Shown here: one piece after another, positions 39,565 to 48,199 of the stretch
Numbering within the stretch: the stretch's first letter is position 1
Layout of the letters: each line of letters begins with the position of its first letter
Source: Culturomica massiliensis
Lineage (GTDB): Bacteria > Bacteroidota > Bacteroidia > Bacteroidales > Marinifilaceae
Direction of reading: 5' to 3'
Length of the DNA stretch: 64,000 nucleotides
NCBI RefSeq assembly: GCF_900091655.1
Contig: NZ_LT594621.1
Span: 558,001-622,000, forward strand
The notes under the pieces: generated by a model
Databases searched by the model: none
What the model saw: the letters and a program-made list of their open reading frames with translations, nothing else
Told to the model about the DNA's origin: nothing
Translations under genes and position numbers: made by a program

Positions 39565-41484
39565 TTAAAAATTAATATTTATGCCACCCATGAATGTTGC
39601 TTTGGGCATGGGAAAGCCGGCGTTGACTTCGTAATGTTGGGCCAGCAGGTTTTCACCTTTGACGAACAAATGGGCATGGCGGGTCAGTCGGTAATTTGCC
39701 CTGATGTTCCAAAGTACGAAATCTTCCGTGATTTCCTTTGGTGTTACCGCAGTATACAGGTTTTTCACATATTGCAGGCCTGTCGATGCGCTCCAGCGGC
39801 CTTTGGTGAAATCGGCTCCGGCAAATAACTTGTGTTCCGGGGCTGCTATCACCGGATTTTCCATATTCAGCCAACTGTAATTGGCGGACAGGTTCCATTG
39901 CGGATGGAGGCGGTAGGAAAAATTGATCTCAACTCCCCAGTTTTCGATCTCCCCGGTATTTACATTCAACGGTTTGCCTGAAGTACGGTCTACCGTAATC
40001 ATATTATCTCCGTCGATATAATACAGATTTATACCGTAATAAAAAGTATTTTTCAATAGTTTCTGCGAGAACGAGAGTTCGTAATTCATCAAACGCTCGG
40101 GACGCAAATCCGGATTTTGTGGCGGAAACATATACATTTCCCGGATGGTCGGGTTCCGGAACCCTTTACTTGCCATGGCTTTCAGTTCTGCGTTCCGGGG
40201 GAGATGAACGGCCAGACCGCCTTGCGGAATAATTTCTGTACCTACGTGTGAATGGTGATCTATACGCACGCCGGCGTTCAGCGATAATCGCTTTCCGATA
40301 TCCTGGCGAAAATCGACATATCCGGCGAATTCGTCCATTTGCTTGTCGACACCGGGTTCACGTTCTCCCGAAGCTAAAACCTTATTCCATGATTCTCCTC
40401 CGAAATGCTGGTAATCGAAACCCGTTGTCAGGCGATTGCCGCTGAACAATGTCGCGCTCTGGTACCAGGAAATGCCGTACATTTGATCTTTGGAGTTGAA
40501 ATGCGATTTTTGCGGCTCTTCTCCAGGATGATAACCGTCATTTATTTTATGACGTCCCCAGTTATAAAAAAAGCTCAATGTTCCGGAAGTTTTTGCATAA
40601 TGATTTTCTAAAGCGAACGAAGTCATACCACGGGTGATGCGCGAGTCGTTGTCAATATACGGAGCATCGGTAGTCCCCGGATTGGAAGCGTTGAAATGAG
40701 TAATATTTACATCGCCCCACAATTTCCAGTGGGAGGTAAAGTCGTATCCCGCTTTGGCGTATCCGCCGTATTGTTCGAAACCCATATCCGGCCGGTGTCC
40801 GTCGGTCCGGTTGTAAGAACCTGTCACGACACTGCTGAAACGGCCTTTTCTGATGCGGTTGGACAGTTCGCTTTGTAATGTTCCGTACGAACCGGCACTT
40901 ATATTGACACCGGTTTTTATTCCGTCCTGCTGTTGTTTCCGGGTGACGATATTGATAACCCCGCCCATCGCATTTGAGCCATAAAGTACGGAGGCCGGAC
41001 CGCGCAGTACTTCAACCCGTTCGGCCAGCATCGATTGGTAGGCGTCGGCAATGGGATGTCCCATCAATCCCATGTATTGGGGATGTCCGTCGATCAATAC
41101 CAATAATCCGGTAGTCGGGCTGCCACCGATGCCGCGCAGGCTTATGCCTCCGGCGGCTCCCGTAGATACTCCGTAACCCATTATGCCCCGGCTGGTCGTG
41201 AAAAGTCCCGGGATTTGCTCCGTAAGTATCGGGAGTAACGAGGGCTCGTAACGTTTTTCTATCTGGGAACGGTTTACGACAGAAACCGTCATCGGCAGAT
41301 GACGGATATCCGTCTCATTACGGGTGCCCGTTACGACTACTTCTTCCATGGTAAGATTACGGACAATACGGGAAGTATCGCTTTCGGCTTTTACATGCAC
41401 TGCCGTTCCGATAAGTGTGCAGAACATTAAAACAACAGTCCGTTTTTTCTTTATCCTTATTTTGCTTGTAAAATTTCGAATCAT
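39565..41484 (-). CDS. TonB-dependent outer-membrane receptor
   Basis: 639 residues. A signal peptide (KKRTVVLMFCTLIGTAVHVKA) is followed by a TonB box region (TMEEVVVTGTRN), the plug (LPMTVSVVNRSQIEKRYEPSLLPILTEQIPGLFTT and RVEVLRGPASVLYGSNAMGGVINIVT), and a 22-strand barrel ending in FMGGININF with the terminal Phe. The small size and the LYGSNAMGGV plug are like BtuB/haem-type receptors rather than SusC proteins. It imports an iron, haem or cobamide-type ligand, which cannot be named. No cognate lipoprotein or ABC gene is adjacent. Confidence 0.92.
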   Translation of the reverse strand: MIRNFTSKIRIKKKRTVVLMFCTLIGTAVHVKAESDTSRIVRNLTMEEVVVTGTRNETDIRHLPMTVSVVNRSQIEKRYEPSLLPILTEQIPGLFTTSRGIMGYGVSTGAAGGISLRGIGGSPTTGLLVLIDGHPQYMGLMGHPIADAYQSMLAERVEVLRGPASVLYGSNAMGGVINIVTRKQQQDGIKTGVNISAGSYGTLQSELSNRIRKGRFSSVVTGSYNRTDGHRPDMGFEQYGGYAKAGYDFTSHWKLWGDVNITHFNASNPGTTDAPYIDNDSRITRGMTSFALENHYAKTSGTLSFFYNWGRHKINDGYHPGEEPQKSHFNSKDQMYGISWYQSATLFSGNRLTTGFDYQHFGGESWNKVLASGEREPGVDKQMDEFAGYVDFRQDIGKRLSLNAGVRIDHHSHVGTEIIPQGGLAVHLPRNAELKAMASKGFRNPTIREMYMFPPQNPDLRPERLMNYELSFSQKLLKNTFYYGINLYYIDGDNMITVDRTSGKPLNVNTGEIENWGVEINFSYRLHPQWNLSANYSWLNMENPVIAAPEHKLFAGADFTKGRWSASTGLQYVKNLYTAVTPKEITEDFVLWNIRANYRLTRHAHLFVKGENLLAQHYEVNAGFPMPKATFMGGININF

Positions 41485-41662
41485 GGGGTGAATTTTATTT
41501 TAGCTGTTCAGTAAACCTATACGCCGTGTAAAGATAAGTGTAATTTGTCTTTTTTGGGAAAAACATCATTTGTTATTATAAGCTGCCGTATTCCGTTTGG
41601 AAGGACTCGAAAAGCCTTTTGTACCGGCAATTGCCGGACAGAGTTTTCTGAAGTGTTCCCGT

Positions 41663-42229
41663 TTATTCTCCGGGAATCTCTTTTACTATTTCGGCAGGTA
41701 CACCGGCGACAACCGTATTGGGAGGAACGTCCCGGCTGACGACGGCTCCCGCCGCAACAACGGAGTTTTCTCCGATGGTTACTCCCGGTAAAACGGTTGC
41801 AGCAGCACCGATCCATACGTTTCGGCCAATAAAGATAGGACGGGAAGTGAGGATATGCCTTTCGGAAGATTTCAAACCGTGATTTTCCGTAATCAGATTT
41901 ACACGCGGTCCGATTTTAGTATTTTCTTCAATCGTAATGCCGCCCCGGTCCATGAAAATACAGGCCTGATTTATGAATACGTGTTTACCTATTCTGATAA
42001 ACTTACCGAAATCGGTATAGAACGGCAGACGGATCATAGCGGTTTTATCGATTTCGGCACCCAGCAAACGGATGAGGTTCAGAGCTTCCTCCGGTTCGTG
42101 GTAAGAGGTGTTGAGTTCGCTCGTTACGATTCGGGCATGTTCCAGGGCTTCCTGCATTTTATCATTTTCGGGGTCGTTCAGAGAGATGGGTTCTCCTGCA
42201 AGTGAGCGTTCAAAGATATTCTTTTTCAT
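41663..42229 (-). CDS. Sugar O-acetyltransferase (hexapeptide repeat)
   Basis: 188 residues of the Maa/LacA type. It starts MKKNIFERSLAGEPISLNDPEN, with hexapeptide repeats through GKHVFINQACIFMDRGGITIEENTKIGPRVNLITENHG, where the catalytic His sits in ENHG, and ends NTVVAGVPAEIVKEIPGE. Its promoter on the minus strand carries the operator pair and -7 box that also precede the flavodoxin and FMN-reductase genes, so it is co-regulated with the redox block. The acceptor is unknown. It shows similarity to the acetyltransferase at 29929 only at family level. Confidence 0.9.
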   Translation of the reverse strand: MKKNIFERSLAGEPISLNDPENDKMQEALEHARIVTSELNTSYHEPEEALNLIRLLGAEIDKTAMIRLPFYTDFGKFIRIGKHVFINQACIFMDRGGITIEENTKIGPRVNLITENHGLKSSERHILTSRPIFIGRNVWIGAAATVLPGVTIGENSVVAAGAVVSRDVPPNTVVAGVPAEIVKEIPGE

Positions 42230-42398
42230 AATGTATTATTTTAATTGAGGAAACGAAAGTGTTTTGTTTTATACTATTATTGTTTTGTATGGCATGAGCA
42301 TTAAACGGATTGGTTTCAGTCAAACCCTGTATATTATATTCTTTGTAATTCTTGTTTTTAATTTTTAACCGGCCGAACAGTTTCTGATTTTCGTATTG

Positions 42399-42464
42399 CA
42401 AAAATAAAGAGATCGATTCGTTTCCTTTGTAGACGGATTACGGATGATTTTACCCGAATTACAG
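42399..42464 (-). promoter_or_regulatory. Shared operator/promoter, copy A (acetyltransferase)
   Basis: On the minus strand: CTGTAAT (42464-42458), CCGTAAT (42443-42437) 21 bp further, and -7 box TATTTTTG (42406-42399) 37 bp after the start of the second repeat. GGGT follows the first repeat by two bases, as in copies B and C. Confidence 0.72.
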
Positions 42465-42617
42465 ATTTTGTGCATTCGTCGCTAACTTGGATGTTTTCCG
42501 GTTGGTTTGTATGGTATTATGGTTCTGATAACTTTGATTGGTGCGGTTGCACAGATCGGCGAATCGTTACCGGGAGATATTGGAGGGGCGATAGACGTAT
42601 TACATACGGATTTATAC

Positions 42618-42683
42618 CTGTAATATGGGTATAATAATCTGTAATTTGTATACCATGATATTGATAGAATACAGGTATTTTTG
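42618..42683 (+). promoter_or_regulatory. Shared operator/promoter, copy B (flavodoxin operon)
   Basis: CTGTAAT at 42618-42624 and at 42639-42645 (21 bp apart), and -7 box TATTTTTG at 42676-42683, again 37 bp from the start of the second repeat. GGGT and AAT occur in the spacer. The -7 box precedes ATG 42711 by 27 bases and excludes the alternative start at 42681. Confidence 0.78.
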
Positions 42684-42710
42684 TTGAAAATAAACAATAA
42701 AATCAAAGAT

Positions 42711-43394
42711 ATGAAAAAAGTTTGTTTAATTATCGGTATAGCGGGACTGGCTGCAGTAACCTCGTTGTGTGTCCCGAAGGGAGGGAAAGCAGAAACGGTG
42801 GAAGCTTCTGCTTTAAAAGCAGCAGAGACTTCCGCTTCTTCGACGGACAGTAAGGTGCTTGTCGCTTATTTCACCTGGCCTGAAACGGACGGTGTTGATG
42901 CTTCGTCGGGGGCAAGCCGGGTTGTCGCCCACGGTAAGGTGTACGGCAACACGGAGTATATCGCCGGAATGATAGCTGAGGCTACGGGCGGAGACCTGTT
43001 TGCCATCAAAACCGAAAGAAATTATCCGGGTTCGCACAAGGAATTGATCGACGAGGCTAAACGGGAAGCCGAAGCCGGAGAACATCCCCGGTTGGTCACG
43101 CATATTGAAAATTTAAAAGATTATGATGTCATTTTTGTGGGGTATCCCAACTGGTGGTATGATATGCCGATGGCGATTTATACCTTTTTCGAAGAGTATG
43201 ATTTTAGCGGAAAGACAGTGATTCCATTCTGTACTCACGGCGGCAGCCGCTTTTCGCGTTCCGTGGAGACAATCACCGGAATGGAGAAAAACGCCCGTGT
43301 GGTGCGCGGGTTGTCAGTTGCCGGACGGGATGTGCCCGAGGCCCGGCAGACCGTGCGGAATTGGCTGGAAAAGCAGAATTTATTGAAACATTAA
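42711..43394 (+). CDS. Exported flavodoxin-like protein
   Basis: 227 residues from MKKVCLIIGIAGL. A signal sequence (VCLIIGIAGLAAVTSLC, possibly a lipobox) precedes a flavodoxin fold: KVLVAYFTWPETDG (P-loop), VIFVGYPNWWYDMPMAIYTFFEEYDFSGKTVIPFCTHGGSRF. The FMN-phosphate loop and the GYPNWW and THGG motifs are those of Flavodoxin_4. It is probably periplasmic or membrane-tethered and passes electrons from the Fe-S membrane protein that follows. First gene of an operon through 47311. Confidence 0.9.
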   Translation: MKKVCLIIGIAGLAAVTSLCVPKGGKAETVEASALKAAETSASSTDSKVLVAYFTWPETDGVDASSGASRVVAHGKVYGNTEYIAGMIAEATGGDLFAIKTERNYPGSHKELIDEAKREAEAGEHPRLVTHIENLKDYDVIFVGYPNWWYDMPMAIYTFFEEYDFSGKTVIPFCTHGGSRFSRSVETITGMEKNARVVRGLSVAGRDVPEARQTVRNWLEKQNLLKH

Positions 43395-43403
43395 AATATA
43401 ACG

Positions 43404-44906
43404 ATGAAATCGAATGTATTACGAAAAATAAGAATAGCGCTTGCTATTGTCTGTTTTCTACTGATTACGTTACTTTTTCTGGATTTTACAGGAACGATAC
43501 ATGTTTGGTTCGGCTGGTTGGCGAAAGTACAGTTTTTACCTGCCGTGCTGGCCGTAAATATCGGTGTAGTGGTTGCGCTGGTGATACTGACCTTGCTGTT
43601 TGGCCGGGTATATTGTTCAGTGATCTGTCCGTTGGGGGTAATGCAGGATATCTGGGGTCGGTTGGGAAAAAGACGTAAAAAAAACCGTTATACCTATTCT
43701 CCTGCTTTATCGTGGTTACGGTATGGGGTATTGGGAATTTTTGTCGTTGCCTTGATTGCCGGTATCGGCTCACTGGTGGCTTTGCTGGCCCCTTATAGTG
43801 CTTACGGACGAATAGCGTCTGATTTGTTTGCTCCGTTCTGGCAATGGGGAAATAATGGTTTGGCTTATATTGCCGAACGGGTCAATAGCTATGCTTTTTA
43901 TTCGGTTGACGTATGGATAAAGAACACGGCAACGCTTGTTGTCGCTATCGTTTCTTTCGTTGTCCTGGCGGTTTTGGCATGGCGTAACGGTCGTACGTAT
44001 TGTAATACGATCTGTCCCGTAGGTACTGTCTTGGGTTTTTTGGCCCGTTTCTCACTTTTCCGGCCCGTAATCGATCAGTCGAAGTGTAACGGCTGTACTC
44101 TTTGTGCCCGGAATTGTAAAGCGGCGTGTATTGATACCAAAACGCATGTGATTGATTACAGCCGTTGTGTCGTTTGTATGGATTGCATCGGTAAGTGTCA
44201 TAGAGGTGCGATTTCTTATGCTTTGTGCCACAGCATAAAAAAAAGAAAACAGACAACTGCGGAGATAGAGGCGGATGGAATTTCGCGTCGCGGTTTTCTT
44301 GCTATTGCCGCATTGTTCAGCACGACATCGCTTGTCCGGGCACAGGAAAAAAAGGTGGATGGCGGATTGGCTGTTATTACTGCAAAGAAGATCCCGAACC
44401 GGACGACACCGGTTGTACCGCCCGGTGCACAGGGGCTTCGTAATATGGCAGCTCATTGCACGGGTTGTCAGCTTTGCGTTTCGGTATGTCCCAATCAGGT
44501 ATTGCGTCCGTCGGGTAAACCGGGAACGCTGATGCAGCCAGAGGCTTCGTATGAGCGGGGCTATTGCCGGCCCGAATGTGTGAAGTGTGGTGAAGTTTGT
44601 CCCGCAGGAGCTATTCTGAAAATTACGACTGCCGATAAATCGGCTATTCAGGTTGGACATGCCGTGTGGATAAAAGAAAATTGCGTGTCTCTGACTGATG
44701 GTGTGGATTGTGGAAATTGTGCACGTCATTGTTCTGTCGGGGCCATTACGATGGTCGCATCCGATCCGGATGTGCCGGATTCGCCTAAAATACCGGTTGT
44801 GAATGTCGAGCGTTGTATCGGGTGCGGTGCCTGTGAGAATCTTTGTCCGGCACGTCCGTTCAGTGCTATTTATGTCGAAGGTCATGAATGTCACAGAGTG
44901 ATTTAA
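43404..44906 (+). CDS. NapH-like membrane Fe-S protein fused to Tat-type ferredoxin
   Basis: 500 residues. The first 290 are NapH/CcoG-like: membrane helices with CPLGVMQD and CPVGTVLG and a ferredoxin pair (CNGCTLCARNCKAAC and CVVCMDCIGKC). After this a second module begins with an internal twin-arginine-like motif, SRRGFLAIAALFSTTSLVRA, and carries three more 4Fe-4S motifs (CTGCQLCVSVCP, CVKCGEVCPAG and CIGCGACENLCP) like MauM/NapG. It moves electrons across or along the membrane. The fusion of NapH and NapG types into one chain is unusual. It starts 9 bases behind the flavodoxin gene. Confidence 0.9.
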   Translation: MKSNVLRKIRIALAIVCFLLITLLFLDFTGTIHVWFGWLAKVQFLPAVLAVNIGVVVALVILTLLFGRVYCSVICPLGVMQDIWGRLGKRRKKNRYTYSPALSWLRYGVLGIFVVALIAGIGSLVALLAPYSAYGRIASDLFAPFWQWGNNGLAYIAERVNSYAFYSVDVWIKNTATLVVAIVSFVVLAVLAWRNGRTYCNTICPVGTVLGFLARFSLFRPVIDQSKCNGCTLCARNCKAACIDTKTHVIDYSRCVVCMDCIGKCHRGAISYALCHSIKKRKQTTAEIEADGISRRGFLAIAALFSTTSLVRAQEKKVDGGLAVITAKKIPNRTTPVVPPGAQGLRNMAAHCTGCQLCVSVCPNQVLRPSGKPGTLMQPEASYERGYCRPECVKCGEVCPAGAILKITTADKSAIQVGHAVWIKENCVSLTDGVDCGNCARHCSVGAITMVASDPDVPDSPKIPVVNVERCIGCGACENLCPARPFSAIYVEGHECHRVI

Positions 44907-44917
44907 AATTACAGGTA

Positions 44918-46321
44918 ATGGAAGAGAAAAATAAGAAAAATCAAATAGACCGCCGGGAGTTTCTCAAACGTCTTGGCATAGGGGCGGCTGTTTCGACCGT
45001 TGCGTTGACCGGCTGTAACTCTGGAAAGAATTCGGTTTCGGGTGATCGTTCGGCTTTGGGTGATATTCCGGTCGATAGGATGACTTTCCGCACCAATCCG
45101 AAGACGGGAGAAAAAGTATCGTTATTGGGGTACGGCTGTATGCGCTGGCCTACTCTTCCCGGAGGAGATGAGCCTATTGATCAGGAAACGGTGAACCGTT
45201 TGGTGGATTTTGCCATCGGACACGGTGTGAATTATTTCGATACGTCGCCGGCTTATTGCAAAGGACGGTCGGAACGGGCAACCGGGATAGCGCTCAAACG
45301 GTATCCGCGCGATAAATTTTTCATTGCTACCAAGTTGTCGAATTTTGCTCCATCGACCTGGACCCGGGAGGAGTCCCTGAAAATGTATCACAATTCATTC
45401 AGGGAATTGCAGGTCGATTATATCGACTATATGTTGCTGCACGGCGTAGGGATGGGAAATGGCATGGCTGAATTGGAGGCGCGTTATATCGATAACGGAA
45501 TACTCGACTTTCTGATGACCGAACGTGAGGCGGGACGTATCCGTAATCTCGGTTTTTCCTACCACGGTGATATACGGGTATTCGACTATTTGCTGTCGCA
45601 GCACGAAAAATACAAGTGGGACTTCGTGCAAATACAGCTTAATTACGTCGACTGGAAACATGCGAAGGAAGTCAATACGCGTAACACCGATGCCGAATAT
45701 CTTTACGGTGAACTTGCCAAACTGAATATTCCGGCGGTTATCATGGAACCTTTGCTGGGCGGGCGGCTTTCAAATGTACACGATCACATAGCTGCCAAGC
45801 TTAAGCAGCGGCGTCCCGACGAAAGTGTGGCTTCATGGGCATTCCGGTTTGCCGGATCGTTTCCCGGGGTGTTGACTGTGTTGAGCGGTATGACTTATAT
45901 GGAACATCTGCAGGATAATCTGCGTACTTTTGCGCCCTTGGACCCGCTGACTGAAGCAGACATGGAATTTTTGGAAGAAACAGCTCAGGCTCTGCTGCGC
46001 TACCCGACGATTCCCTGTAATGATTGCAAATACTGTATGCCCTGTCCTTATGGACTGGATATTCCGGGAATATTGCTGCATTTCAACAAATGTATCAACG
46101 AAGGTAATATGCCTTCTTCGGCTCAGGATGCCGGTTACCGGAAGGCACGCCGGGCTTTCCTCGTAGGATACGACCGTTCGGTACCGCGTTTGCGGCAGGC
46201 CGATCATTGTATCGGATGCAACCAATGTGTACATCATTGTCCGCAGAACATCCGTATACCCGAGGAAATGCAACGTATCGACAGGTTTGTGGAAGACTTG
46301 AAACAAGGGCGTGAATTCTGA
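44918..46321 (+). CDS. Tat-exported aldo/keto reductase with ferredoxin domain
   Basis: 467 residues from MEEKNKKNQ. A twin-arginine motif, RREFLKRLGIGAAVSTVALTGC, ends with a lipobox-like Cys. The aldo/keto reductase barrel follows (LGYGCMRWPTLPGGDEPID, YFDTSPAY, VDYIDYMLLHG, MEPLLGGRL), then two Fe-S motifs, CNDCKYCMPCPYG and CIGCNQCVHHCP. The catalytic Tyr-Asp pair is present. The family is the Fe-S-linked aldo/keto reductases. It is co-transcribed with the NapH-like gene and may accept electrons from it on the outer side. Confidence 0.92.
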   Translation: MEEKNKKNQIDRREFLKRLGIGAAVSTVALTGCNSGKNSVSGDRSALGDIPVDRMTFRTNPKTGEKVSLLGYGCMRWPTLPGGDEPIDQETVNRLVDFAIGHGVNYFDTSPAYCKGRSERATGIALKRYPRDKFFIATKLSNFAPSTWTREESLKMYHNSFRELQVDYIDYMLLHGVGMGNGMAELEARYIDNGILDFLMTEREAGRIRNLGFSYHGDIRVFDYLLSQHEKYKWDFVQIQLNYVDWKHAKEVNTRNTDAEYLYGELAKLNIPAVIMEPLLGGRLSNVHDHIAAKLKQRRPDESVASWAFRFAGSFPGVLTVLSGMTYMEHLQDNLRTFAPLDPLTEADMEFLEETAQALLRYPTIPCNDCKYCMPCPYGLDIPGILLHFNKCINEGNMPSSAQDAGYRKARRAFLVGYDRSVPRLRQADHCIGCNQCVHHCPQNIRIPEEMQRIDRFVEDLKQGREF

Positions 46322-46333
46322 AAGCAGAATACA

Positions 46334-46789
46334 ATGGGACAGGAGATGGGGTTTATGACGGAAGAAGAACGGCAGAGCCTGATTGGATATCTGTTTACTG
46401 AAAAGTGTTCGTGTGTGATCCGTAACGGCAAGGACATTCGGGTGTTCCGTGAACGGGGCGTGAAAGATTTGTACCGGCTGTTGAAAGAGGAACCGGAATT
46501 TTTGAAAGGGGCTTTTGTTGCGGATAAGGTTGTCGGTAAGGCGGCTGCGGCATTGATGATACTGGGCGGGGTGAAAGAGCTGTTTGCAGGGGTGGCCAGC
46601 TTTCCGGCTCTTGAGCTTTGCCGGAAAACCGGCCTGCGGGTCGGTTGCATACACGAAGTACCCTATATCGTCAACCGTATGCAGACAGGTTGGTGTCCTT
46701 TGGAAATTCGTTGTAAAAACCTGGAAACGCCGGAGGAATGCCGGATAAAAATTGAAGAATTTATAAATATACAATTTAAAAATCAATAA
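46334..46789 (+). CDS. DUF1893 protein
   Basis: 151 residues (144 if ATG 46355, MTEEERQSL, is used). LLKEEPEFLKGAFVADKVVGKAAAALMILGGVKELFAG and VPYIVNRMQTGWCPLE are the conserved core of DUF1893 (YiaG/“domain of unknown function, cytidine deaminase-like fold” in databases, as I recall). It often occurs near electron-transfer genes in anaerobes. It is in the operon after the aldo/keto reductase with a 12-base gap. Function not known. Confidence 0.8.
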   Translation: MGQEMGFMTEEERQSLIGYLFTEKCSCVIRNGKDIRVFRERGVKDLYRLLKEEPEFLKGAFVADKVVGKAAAALMILGGVKELFAGVASFPALELCRKTGLRVGCIHEVPYIVNRMQTGWCPLEIRCKNLETPEECRIKIEEFINIQFKNQ

Positions 46790-46798
46790 TCGGAAATT

Positions 46799-47311
46799 AT
46801 GCAGACAACAACAGTAAAACTCTATTCGCTGGAGTATACGGATGCGAAAACATACCTGACAGCCGCCTTGTTTATGGCGGGGAATATCGTACTGCCGCAA
46901 TTGTGCCACCTCGTACCGCAGGGAGGAGCACAGTGGTTGCCTATTTATTTTTTTACGTTGATCGGAGCATACAAATACGGCTGGAGGGTCGGATTGCTGA
47001 CAGCGGTCGTTTCCCCTCTGCTCAATTCCATTCTCTTCGGAATGCCTGCTGTGGCGGTATTACCGGCTATTTTGTTCAAGTCGGTGTTATTGGCATTGCT
47101 TGCTGGCTTGGCTGCCATGCGTTTCAAAAGAGTTTCATTACTTTTGTTTGCCGCAGTCGTGGGTATCTATCAGACGATAGGTACATTGGGCGAATGGGGG
47201 ATAAAAGGTGATTTTTTCCTGGCCGTACAGGATTTCCGCATCGGATTACCGGGCATGTTGTTGCAGGTGTTCGGCGGTTGGGCCGTTGTTAAATTTTTTA
47301 TTCGTAAATGA
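46799..47311 (+). CDS. ECF transporter S component
   Basis: 170 residues with about six membrane helices, consistent with an S component (substrate-binding subunit) of an energy-coupling-factor transporter. The helices are LTAALFMAGNIVLPQLCHLV, WLPIYFFTLIGAYKYGWRVGLLTAVVSPLLNSILFGMP, and further hydrophobic runs at the C-terminus. No ATPase or T component is in the window, so it should use shared ECF subunits. Its place in a redox operon suggests import of a flavin or other cofactor, which I infer only from context. The gap to DUF1893 is 9 bases. Confidence 0.75.
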   Translation: MQTTTVKLYSLEYTDAKTYLTAALFMAGNIVLPQLCHLVPQGGAQWLPIYFFTLIGAYKYGWRVGLLTAVVSPLLNSILFGMPAVAVLPAILFKSVLLALLAGLAAMRFKRVSLLLFAAVVGIYQTIGTLGEWGIKGDFFLAVQDFRIGLPGMLLQVFGGWAVVKFFIRK

Positions 47312-47410
47312 TAAGGTATCGTTGTTGATGGGAGATTACCGGTATACAGGAAATACCGGTCTCCTCCAACAATGCACTTACGGGCTTACTGCCTGAATTA
47401 ACCGAAATCG

Positions 47411-47441
47411 ATATATCCGGAAATTACATTTCCGGATATAT
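47411..47441. repeat. Perfect 14-bp palindromic hairpin
   Basis: ATATATCCGGAAAT (47411-47424) and ATTTCCGGATATAT (47428-47441) with a three-base loop. It lies in the gap between the flavodoxin operon and the FMN reductase gene, most likely ending the former, though without a strong T tract; it may also bind a regulator. Confidence 0.6.
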
Positions 47442-47483
47442 TTCTGATAACTTTCGGTATATTATCCGGTCTTTTTCGAAAAT

Positions 47484-47549
47484 CTGTAATCGGGGTTATA
47501 ATACCTGTAATTCATCTACTAAAACTTTTCTCGGGACAACGTAATTTTG
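47484..47549 (+). promoter_or_regulatory. Shared operator/promoter, copy C (FMN reductase/DUF362)
   Basis: CTGTAAT at 47484-47490 and 47505-47511 (21 bp apart), and -7 box TAATTTTG at 47542-47549, 37 bp from the start of the second repeat. The first repeat is followed by NNGGGT as in copies A and B. Confidence 0.78.
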
Positions 47550-47643
47550 TTGTGTAAAATGATTCTGAAAGCTGCTTGATAATTTTAAAGAGTAGCCGTT
47601 ACTGATCTGTAGAAAATAATTTAAACTTATAAAATAAACGATT

Positions 47644-48183
47644 ATGGCAAAAAGAGTATTGATTTTATCGTCTAGTCCGCGCCGTGGCGGAAATTCCGAC
47701 ACCCTTTGCGATGAATTTATGCGGGGAACTGTTGAAGCGGGAAATGAAGCGGAAAAGATTTTTCTGGGTGATAAAACCGTTCATTATTGTACGGGATGCA
47801 GTGTTTGTAGTTTGCATAAAAAGCCTTGTCCGCAGAAAGACGATGCAGCCGGGATTATTGGGAAAATGTTGACAGCCGACGTGATTGTCATGGCCACCCC
47901 GGTTTATTTCTATACCATGAGCGCTCAGATGAAAACGCTGATAGACCGTTGCTGCGGACTTTATACGGAGATGAGCAACAAGGAATTTTATTTTATCGTT
48001 ACTGCGGCAGAAGAAGATACCCGCTTGCTGGAACGTACCGTCGACACCTTTCAGGGATTTCTCGATTGTCTGAAAAAACCTCTCGTCAGAGGGGTAGTAT
48101 TGGGTACGGGGGTGTGGCATGTCGGGGAAATAAAAGATAAGCCTGCTATGTACGAAGCGTATGAAATGGGAAAACAGGTCTGA
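47644..48183 (+). CDS. Flavodoxin-fold NAD(P)H-dependent FMN reductase
   Basis: 179 residues. The flavin loop is SSSPRRGGNSDTLCDEF (residues about 9-25), then a CTGCSVCSLHKKPCPQKDDA cysteine-rich stretch typical of the IWF/flavodoxin-like NADPH-reductases with a CxxC near the FMN, and TPVYFYTMSAQMKTLIDRCC. It reduces FMN-bound substrates. First gene of a second operon with DUF362, started by the copy-C promoter. Confidence 0.92.
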   Translation: MAKRVLILSSSPRRGGNSDTLCDEFMRGTVEAGNEAEKIFLGDKTVHYCTGCSVCSLHKKPCPQKDDAAGIIGKMLTADVIVMATPVYFYTMSAQMKTLIDRCCGLYTEMSNKEFYFIVTAAEEDTRLLERTVDTFQGFLDCLKKPLVRGVVLGTGVWHVGEIKDKPAMYEAYEMGKQV

Positions 48184-48199
48184 TTTAATTTATGAGATC

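Noticed and set aside
41485..41662. TonB receptor as a member of the CTGTAAT regulon
   Set aside because: I looked for the repeat pair 37 bp from a -7-like box on the minus strand and found none.
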